DNA from: Acetobacteraceae bacterium
GTDB lineage: Bacteria; Pseudomonadota; Alphaproteobacteria; Acetobacterales; Acetobacteraceae
Assembly: GCA_947478535.1 (NCBI GenBank)
Contig: CANJXD010000144.1
Location: 1 to 11,326 of the forward strand
Reading direction: 5' to 3'
DNA: 11,326 bases
Below, piece after piece: positions 7,001 through 11,326 of the stretch. Within the stretch, counting starts at the first letter, position 1. The number at the start of each line of letters is the position of its first letter. Under the pieces are notes generated by a model, which saw only the letters and a program-made list of their open reading frames with translations, did no database searches and had not been told where the DNA came from. The position numbers and the translations under genes were made by a program.

Positions 7001-7046
7001 TGAAACATCTTGTCCCGGCGCAGGGTTCTCCCCCCTCGCCATGCCC

Positions 7047-7050
7047 GGAG
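7047..7050 (+). promoter_or_regulatory. Ribosome binding site (GGAG) that decides the IclR start
   Basis: GGAG lies 5 nt before the GTG at 7056. It falls downstream of the in-frame ATG at 7041, which itself has only a C-rich stretch upstream. This favours GTG at 7056. Confidence 0.6.
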
Positions 7051-7055
7051 GCTCC

Positions 7056-7799
7056 GTGTCCGTCACTGTCGAAAAGGCCCTGCAACTGATCGAGGCGCTG
7101 TCCCGCAGCACCGCCCCGATCGGTGTCAGTCAGCTCGGGCGCGACCTGAAGCTGAACAAGAGCACGGTCTATCGGCTGGTGGATACGCTGGTGCGCCATG
7201 GCTATGCGCAACAGGACAAGGAAACCGGCCGCTACGCCCTGACGGTCAAGCTGTGGGAGATGGGGCTCGGCGCCGTGCGCGGCATGGGCCTGCGCCAGAC
7301 CGCGCGCCCGGTGCTGGAACGGGAGGCCACGCGGACCGGGGAGGCAACCCTGCTCGGCATCGTGCAGGAACGCGAGGCGCTGATCATCGACAAGGCCGAT
7401 AGCTGCCACCCCCTGCAGATCGTCTCCCCGCTCGGCTCGCGCGTTTCGCTCACCAGTTCCTCGCTCGGTCGTGCCCTGCTGGCCTTCCAGCCGGACGCGC
7501 TGGTCACCGATGTCATGGCTGCATTCAGCCCGCCCACGTCGCGCGGCATCCAGACGCCCGCGATGCTCGCAGAGGCGCTCGCCCAGGTGCGCGCGGAAGG
7601 CGTCGCGCGTTCCGTCGATGAATGGCAGGTCGGTGTCTCCGGCGTTGCCGCCCCGATCCGCGATGGGCAGGGCCAGGTCGTCTGTGCCTTCTGCATCACC
7701 GGGCCGAGCAGCCGGCTGGTGCCGGGACGGATGGAGGAACTCGCGGGCCATTGCCGCACCGCGGCGGCGGAAATTTCAGCCCTGCTGGGTCATCGCTGA
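7056..7799 (+). CDS. IclR-family transcriptional regulator
   Basis: A 247-residue protein, the standard IclR length. The N-terminal winged helix-turn-helix covers roughly residues 5-70: VEKALQLIEAL, then the HTH GVSQLGRDLKLNKSTVYRL (23-41), then the wing GRYALTVKLWEMG (58-70). The rest is the effector-binding domain, with the family-like stretches LTSSSLGRALLAF and GVSGVAAPIRD followed by a late AFCITGPSSRL. IclR proteins are dimers or tetramers that bind palindromes and respond to small organic acids or aromatic metabolites. The GTG start is supported by GGAG 5 nt upstream; ATG at 7041 would add five residues. It diverges from the catabolic operon and shares the intergenic region holding the 26-bp inverted repeat, so it most likely controls that operon. 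Activator or repressor cannot be told from sequence. Confidence 0.93.
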   Translation: MSVTVEKALQLIEALSRSTAPIGVSQLGRDLKLNKSTVYRLVDTLVRHGYAQQDKETGRYALTVKLWEMGLGAVRGMGLRQTARPVLEREATRTGEATLLGIVQEREALIIDKADSCHPLQIVSPLGSRVSLTSSSLGRALLAFQPDALVTDVMAAFSPPTSRGIQTPAMLAEALAQVRAEGVARSVDEWQVGVSGVAAPIRDGQGQVVCAFCITGPSSRLVPGRMEELAGHCRTAAAEISALLGHR

Positions 7800-7831
7800 A
7801 AGCCTAGCGGCGCTAACCGCTCGTCAAGCCT

Positions 7832-7878
7832 CCCCGCGCTATGCAGGCCATCCCGGCAGGATGCCGGTGATGGCGGGG
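7832..7878 (+). other. Hairpin in the leader of the UDP-xylose synthase gene, overlapping its ribosome binding site
   Basis: GCCATCCCGGCA (7847-7858) pairs with TGCCGG (7862-7867) plus GATGGC (7869-7874) around a GGA loop, with one bulged T: 12 base pairs in all. In addition CCCCGC (7832-7837) is complementary to GCGGGG (7873-7878), which is the purine-rich stretch just before the ATG at 7885. The structure could end or attenuate IclR transcription or mask the ribosome binding site. No T-run follows, so it is not a standard intrinsic terminator. Confidence 0.45.
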
Positions 7879-7884
7879 TGACAG

Positions 7885-8850
7885 ATGAAGCGCGCACGCA
7901 GGCGGGTGCTGGTCACGGGCGGGGCAGGGTTCCTCGGCTCCCATCTCTGTGAGCGACTGCTCGCGGAGGGCGCGGATGTGCTCTGCGTCGATAATTTCTT
8001 TACCGGGGCGCGGGAGAATATCGCCCATCTGCTCGGCGATCCGCGCTTCGAGATGATGCGCCATGACGTGACCTTTCCCCTTTTCGTCGAGGTGGATGAG
8101 ATCTTCAACCTCGCCTGTCCCGCATCGCCGATCCATTACCAGCACAACCCCGTGCAGACCGTGAAGACCTCCGTCCACGGCGCCATCAACATGCTGGGGC
8201 TGGCGAAGCGCACGGGGGCGAAGATCCTCCAGGCCTCGACGTCCGAAGTCTATGGCGACCCGGTGGTGCATCCGCAGACCGAGGATTACCGCGGCAACGT
8301 CAACCCGATCGGCCCGCGGTCCTGCTACGACGAAGGCAAGCGCTGCGCGGAGACGTTGTTCTTCGATTATCACCGCCAGCACGGCGTCAACATCCGCGTC
8401 GCCCGCATCTTCAACACCTATGGCCCGCGGATGCATCCGAATGATGGGCGCGTGGTGTCGAACTTCATCGTCCAGGCGCTGCGCGGCCTGCCCATCACCC
8501 TGTATGGCGGCGGCATGCAGACGCGGTCCTTCTGCTACGTCGATGACCTCATCGAGGGGCTGGTGCGGCTGATGGACGCGCCGGACCATCTGGCGGGGCC
8601 GGTGAACCTTGGCAACCCGGAGGAATTCTCCATCCGCGCCCTCGCCGACATCGTGGCGGAGATGACCGGCACGCGTGCCGGCCACGTCACCCGCGCCCTG
8701 CCGGCCGATGATCCGGTGCAGCGCTGCCCGGATATCTCCCGCGCACAGCGGCTGCTGGATTGGCACCCGCGCGTCCCGCTGCGCGAAGGGCTGGGGCGCA
8801 CGATCCGCCACTTCACCGCGCAACACGGTGCAGCACCGGCGATGGCCTGA
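7885..8850 (+). CDS. UDP-glucuronate decarboxylase / UDP-xylose synthase-family extended SDR
   Basis: A 321-residue extended SDR closely matching the UXS family, which converts UDP-glucuronate to UDP-xylose (NAD-dependent oxidation, decarboxylation, reduction) for polysaccharide or glycan synthesis. The NAD motif TGGAGFLG is at residues 11-18 and Asp36 follows the second strand (CVDNFFTG). UXS-typical stretches are HDVTFPLF (60-67) and [12 protein letters not shown] (75-86). [10 protein letters not shown] at 117-126 includes Thr119 and Glu121. [11 protein letters not shown] at 143-153 contains the Tyr148/Lys152 pair, followed by [18 protein letters not shown]. The ATG lies 4 nt after GGGGTGA. 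Its stop is 24 nt before the exporter start, so the two genes are probably co-transcribed. Family membership is strong; some relatives act on other UDP- or dTDP-sugars. Confidence 0.92.
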   Translation: MKRARRRVLVTGGAGFLGSHLCERLLAEGADVLCVDNFFTGARENIAHLLGDPRFEMMRHDVTFPLFVEVDEIFNLACPASPIHYQHNPVQTVKTSVHGAINMLGLAKRTGAKILQASTSEVYGDPVVHPQTEDYRGNVNPIGPRSCYDEGKRCAETLFFDYHRQHGVNIRVARIFNTYGPRMHPNDGRVVSNFIVQALRGLPITLYGGGMQTRSFCYVDDLIEGLVRLMDAPDHLAGPVNLGNPEEFSIRALADIVAEMTGTRAGHVTRALPADDPVQRCPDISRAQRLLDWHPRVPLREGLGRTIRHFTAQHGAAPAMA

Positions 8851-8874
8851 ACGCGGCACGGCCGGCAGCGCATC

Positions 8875-11007
8875 ATGGCACCGGAACTGACGGCGATCAG
8901 GGGCGTATTCCTGCTGGCGCTGCATCACGGCATCCGCCTTCGGCCGGACCAGCTTCCCGCCACCGGGCCGGATATGCTGACCCCGGTGCTGCGGGCGCTG
9001 CGCGAGGCCGGGTTGAAGGCGCGCGCGCTGCATCGCTGCGGGTGGGACAAGGTGGCCGGGCTCGGCACCGCCTATCCCGCGCTGCTGCGGCGCCAGGATG
9101 GCAGCTGGGCGATCCTCGTGCAGGTGATGCCAGGGGCGGATGGCACGCACCAGGCGGCGGTGCTGGACCCCGCGGAAGAACATCTCGGCGTGCAGCTGGT
9201 GCCGGTGGATCGCTTCATGGCGGCATGGAGTGGCACGCTGCTGCTGGTCAAGCGCGCGCAAGGGCTGCTGGCGGAGGAACAGCGCTTCGGCTTCCGCTGG
9301 TTCCTGCCGGAAATCTGGCGCCACCGACGGCTGTTCCTCGGTGTCGCGGTGGCGGCGCTGGTCGCCAACCTGATCAGCTTCGCGACGCCGATGCTGTTCC
9401 AGGTGCTGATCGACAAGGTCATCACCCATCAGGCCTATCAGACGCTCGCCGCCATCGTCGCCGTCTTCCTGCTGCTGACTGTCTTCGACGCCGTCTTCGG
9501 CTATATGCGCCAACAATTGATGCTGCTGGCGAGCAACAAGATCGATGCGCGCCTCGCCTCCCGCACCTTCCAGCATCTGCTCGGCCTGCCGCTGCACTTC
9601 TTCGAATCCCATCCCGCCGGCGTGCTGGCGCGCCATCTGCAGCAGACGGAAAAGCTACGCCATTTCCTGACCGGGCGGCTGTTCCAGGTATTGCTGGATG
9701 CGGCGCTGCTGCCAGTGCTGCTGGTGTTCCTGGCACTCTACAGCGGGGTGCTGACCCTGGTGGTGCTGGGCTTCTCCGTGGCCATCGCAGGCGTGATCGG
9801 CGCCATGGTTCCGGCCTTCCGACGGCGGCTCGACGCGCTCTATCAGCAGGAAGGCGCGCGGCAGGCCTATCTCGTGGAAACGCTGCACAGCATGCGCGCC
9901 GTGAAGTCCCTCGTGCTCGAAGGCGCGCGGCAGAAGGCGTGGGATGAAAAGCTGGCCGGCGCCATCCGCCAGCACGCCGCCGTCGGGCGCATCGCGGCCT
10001 TCGGCGGCAGCGCCACGGGCACGCTGGAGAAGGTGATGCAGATCAGCGTGCTCGCCCTTGGCGCCATGCTGGTGTTCGACGGCGCGCTGAGCGTGGGCGC
10101 GCTGGTCGCCTTCAGCATGCTGTCGGGCCGTGTGACCGGGCCACTGGTGCAGATCGTCGCATTGATCAACGAATACCAGGAAGCCGCGCTGTCGGTCGCC
10201 GCCCTCGGCACGGTGATGAACACGGCGCCGGAACGCATGGGGCAGGACCGGCGCGCGCGGCCTTCGCTGACGGGCGCCCTGCGGTTCGAGAAAGTGGGCT
10301 TCCGCTACTCCGGCGCCGCGGTGCCGGCGCTGGATGGCGTGACCTTCGCGGTCGCGGAAGGCCAGTGCATCGGTGTCGTCGGCCGGTCCGGTTCCGGCAA
10401 GACGACGGTGACGCGGCTGATCCAGGCGATCCACACGCCGCAGGACGGCCTCATCCAGTTCGATGGCGTCGACATCCGCCATATCGACCTCGACCACCTT
10501 CGGCGTTCCATCGGCGTGGTGTTGCAGGACAACCTGCTGTTCCGTGGCACGATCCGGGAGAACATCGCCGCCGCCCGCCCTGACGCGACACTGGAAGACG
10601 TGATCGCCGCCGCGCGGCTCGCAGGCGCGGAGGAATTCATCCAGCGCCTGCCGCTGTCCTACGACACATGGGTGGAGGAGAACGCCAGCAACTTCTCCGG
10701 CGGCCAGCGCCAACGCATCGCCATCGCGCGCGCGCTGCTGACGGCACCGCGCCTGCTCGTCTTCGACGAAGCAACCAGCGCGCTCGATCCGGACAGCGAG
10801 GCGATCATCCAGCGCAACCTGGCGGAAATCGCGCGCGGGCGGACGATGATCATCGTCTCCCACCGCCTGTCGTCTCTGGTGCAGTCGGATGCGATCCTGG
10901 TGCTGGAACAGGGAAGGCTGGTGGACTTCGCACCCCATGCGGTGCTGCTGGAACGCTGCGACATCTATCGGCACCTATGGCAGCAGCAGACACAGCACCT
11001 GCGCTAG
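8875..11007 (+). CDS. Type I secretion ABC transporter (HlyB-like) with degenerate peptidase-C39 domain
   Basis: A 710-residue exporter with the HlyB/LapB domain order. Residues 1-125 are C39-like but lack the catalytic cysteine in the usual N-terminal position (ELTAIRGVFLLALHHG), so this is a substrate-binding C39-like domain and not a protease. Residues 150-430 are the six-helix membrane domain, and 465-710 the ATPase. ATPase motifs are Walker A GRSGSGKTT (503-511), Q-loop Gln551, signature NFSGGQRQR (606-614), Walker B LLVFDE (627-632) and H-loop His663. It works in the inner membrane, pairing with an HlyD adaptor and a TolC-type outer-membrane channel to export a protein, usually an RTX or adhesin type with a C-terminal signal. 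The ATG at 8875 has only a weak ribosome binding site. The next gene is the HlyD partner. The exported substrate is not in the window. Confidence 0.94.
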   Translation: MAPELTAIRGVFLLALHHGIRLRPDQLPATGPDMLTPVLRALREAGLKARALHRCGWDKVAGLGTAYPALLRRQDGSWAILVQVMPGADGTHQAAVLDPAEEHLGVQLVPVDRFMAAWSGTLLLVKRAQGLLAEEQRFGFRWFLPEIWRHRRLFLGVAVAALVANLISFATPMLFQVLIDKVITHQAYQTLAAIVAVFLLLTVFDAVFGYMRQQLMLLASNKIDARLASRTFQHLLGLPLHFFESHPAGVLARHLQQTEKLRHFLTGRLFQVLLDAALLPVLLVFLALYSGVLTLVVLGFSVAIAGVIGAMVPAFRRRLDALYQQEGARQAYLVETLHSMRAVKSLVLEGARQKAWDEKLAGAIRQHAAVGRIAAFGGSATGTLEKVMQISVLALGAMLVFDGALSVGALVAFSMLSGRVTGPLVQIVALINEYQEAALSVAALGTVMNTAPERMGQDRRARPSLTGALRFEKVGFRYSGAAVPALDGVTFAVAEGQCIGVVGRSGSGKTTVTRLIQAIHTPQDGLIQFDGVDIRHIDLDHLRRSIGVVLQDNLLFRGTIRENIAAARPDATLEDVIAAARLAGAEEFIQRLPLSYDTWVEENASNFSGGQRQRIAIARALLTAPRLLVFDEATSALDPDSEAIIQRNLAEIARGRTMIIVSHRLSSLVQSDAILVLEQGRLVDFAPHAVLLERCDIYRHLWQQQTQHLR

Positions 11008-11326
11008 GCGCGGCAGTGGACGCCCCGTTGCGGCTGCCCCGGCTCGGTGGCACCCGGGCGCGCGCCGCCCGGTCGCCACGCGTCCCCGCGCTGGCGCCGG
11101 AGGCGCTCGACTTCCAGGAGGAGCTGGACCGGCTGATCGAGGAACCGCCGCCGCCTCTGCTGGGCGCCGGCCCCTGGCTGCTGGCCCTACTGCTGGCGGC
11201 ACTGGTGGCGCTGGCCTGCGTTGTGCAGGTCGATGTGATTGTCGCCGGCAGCGGTCGGCTGGCACCGGATGCGCCGCCCCTCGTCGTGCAACCGCTGGAA
11301 CGTGCCGTGCTGCGGGAAATCCGCGC
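10977..11326 (+). CDS. HlyD-family type I secretion membrane-fusion protein, N-terminal part (3' end outside window)
   Basis: The reading frame is open to the window end, giving 116 residues. A short Ala/Pro-rich and arginine-rich cytoplasmic segment is followed by LDFQEELDRLIEEPPPP, then one transmembrane helix (about residues 66-84, PWLLALLLAALVALACVV). Next comes VDVIVAGSGRLAPDAPP and LVVQPLERAVLREI, the classic opening of HlyD/LapC-type adaptors, where the periplasmic barrel leads into the coiled-coil hairpin. It should bridge the exporter to the outer-membrane channel. The ATG at 10977 overlaps the exporter gene by 31 nt; a GTG at 11016, with AGG about 7 nt upstream, is an equally possible start and would remove 13 residues. 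The arginine-rich stretch before the helix fits the positive-inside rule. Confidence 0.85.
   Translation, partial: MAAADTAPALGAAVDAPLRLPRLGGTRARAARSPRVPALAPEALDFQEELDRLIEEPPPPLLGAGPWLLALLLAALVALACVVQVDVIVAGSGRLAPDAPPLVVQPLERAVLREIR
11047..11079 (+). other. Strong GC hairpin in the 5' coding part of the HlyD-type gene
   Basis: GTGGC (11047-11051) and CCGGGC (11054-11059) pair with GCCCGG (11067-11072) and GCCAC (11075-11079). The loop is seven bases and there is one 2x2 internal loop. It lies 40 nt after the exporter stop codon, within codons for the arginine-rich segment. It could affect mRNA stability or the exporter:adaptor ratio, or be a by-product of Arg/Ala/Gly codons in GC-rich DNA. 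Confidence 0.35.

Noticed and set aside
6927..7055. N-terminal extension of the IclR gene to 6927 or 7041
   Set aside because: It would start within the hydratase start codon region and run across the palindrome. The GGAG at 7047-7050 serves the GTG at 7056.
6929..7111. N-terminal extension of the double hot-dog hydratase into the regulator gene
   Set aside because: It would cover the candidate operator and the IclR start. The family normally begins near MKLDPVRL and the extension has no family likeness.
7806..7821. AGCGG / CCGCT stem with six-base loop after the IclR stop as an intrinsic terminator
   Set aside because: The stem is only five base pairs and no T-run follows, which is expected by chance in such GC-rich DNA.
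7813..9636. 607-codon minus-strand open frame across the UXS and exporter genes
   Set aside because: It spans two clear plus-strand genes and their intergenic gap, and its translation is low-complexity Arg/Gln/His-rich with no domain.
9655..10974. 439-codon minus-strand open frame opposite the exporter ATPase domain
   Set aside because: Composition is typical of an antisense shadow; the plus strand carries all the ABC motifs.
1..11326. CRISPR arrays, tRNA/rRNA genes, insertion sequences or phage genes
   Set aside because: No spaced direct repeats, tRNA-like folds, transposase or integrase motifs, or terminal inverted repeats were seen; coding sequence fills nearly all of the window.

Overview
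The window comes from a high-GC proteobacterium. GC is concentrated at third codon positions, stop codons overlap the next start, and the gene content (IclR, BKACE, SDR and MaoC catabolic genes next to a type I secretion exporter) fits an alphaproteobacterium such as an Acetobacteraceae/Roseomonas-like organism. That placement is inference from style and content; no rRNA or other marker gene is present. No mobile element, tRNA or CRISPR array was seen, and no intergenic gap exceeds about 130 bp.

Region 1 (1-571, + strand) holds the last codons of an AMP-forming acyl-CoA ligase and a small MaoC-type hydratase, joined by a GTGA overlap. Region 2 (568-6928, - strand) is a tight six-gene operon. 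In transcription order it encodes a double-hot-dog (MFE-2 hydratase-2-like) enoyl-CoA hydratase, a cytoplasmic BisC/DMSO-reductase-type molybdoenzyme, the alpha and beta subunits of a glutaconate-CoA-transferase/IpdAB-like protein, an NAD-preferring SDR dehydrogenase and a BKACE (DUF849) beta-keto acid cleavage enzyme. Gaps are 11 nt or less and several stops overlap starts. The operon converges on region 1, with interleaved stop codons at 568-571. An IclR regulator (7056-7799, + strand) diverges from the operon. The 127-bp intergenic region holds a 26-bp inverted repeat that looks like its operator.

Region 3 (7847-11326, + strand) is a separate module: a UDP-glucuronate decarboxylase (UDP-xylose synthase) homologue preceded by a strong hairpin, then an HlyB-like type I secretion ABC exporter with a degenerate peptidase-C39 domain, then the start of its HlyD-type membrane-fusion partner, cut by the window end.

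Working model (inference): the ligase and hydratases handle acyl-/enoyl-CoA intermediates, the SDR oxidises a hydroxy acid to a beta-keto acid, BKACE cleaves it with acetyl-CoA to acetoacetate plus a shorter acyl-CoA, and the CoA-transferase-like pair moves CoA or opens a ring. The odd member is the molybdoenzyme, whose family usually reduces S- or N-oxides. This combination is the best candidate here for an undescribed catabolic pathway. Substrate and inducer cannot be read from the sequence.
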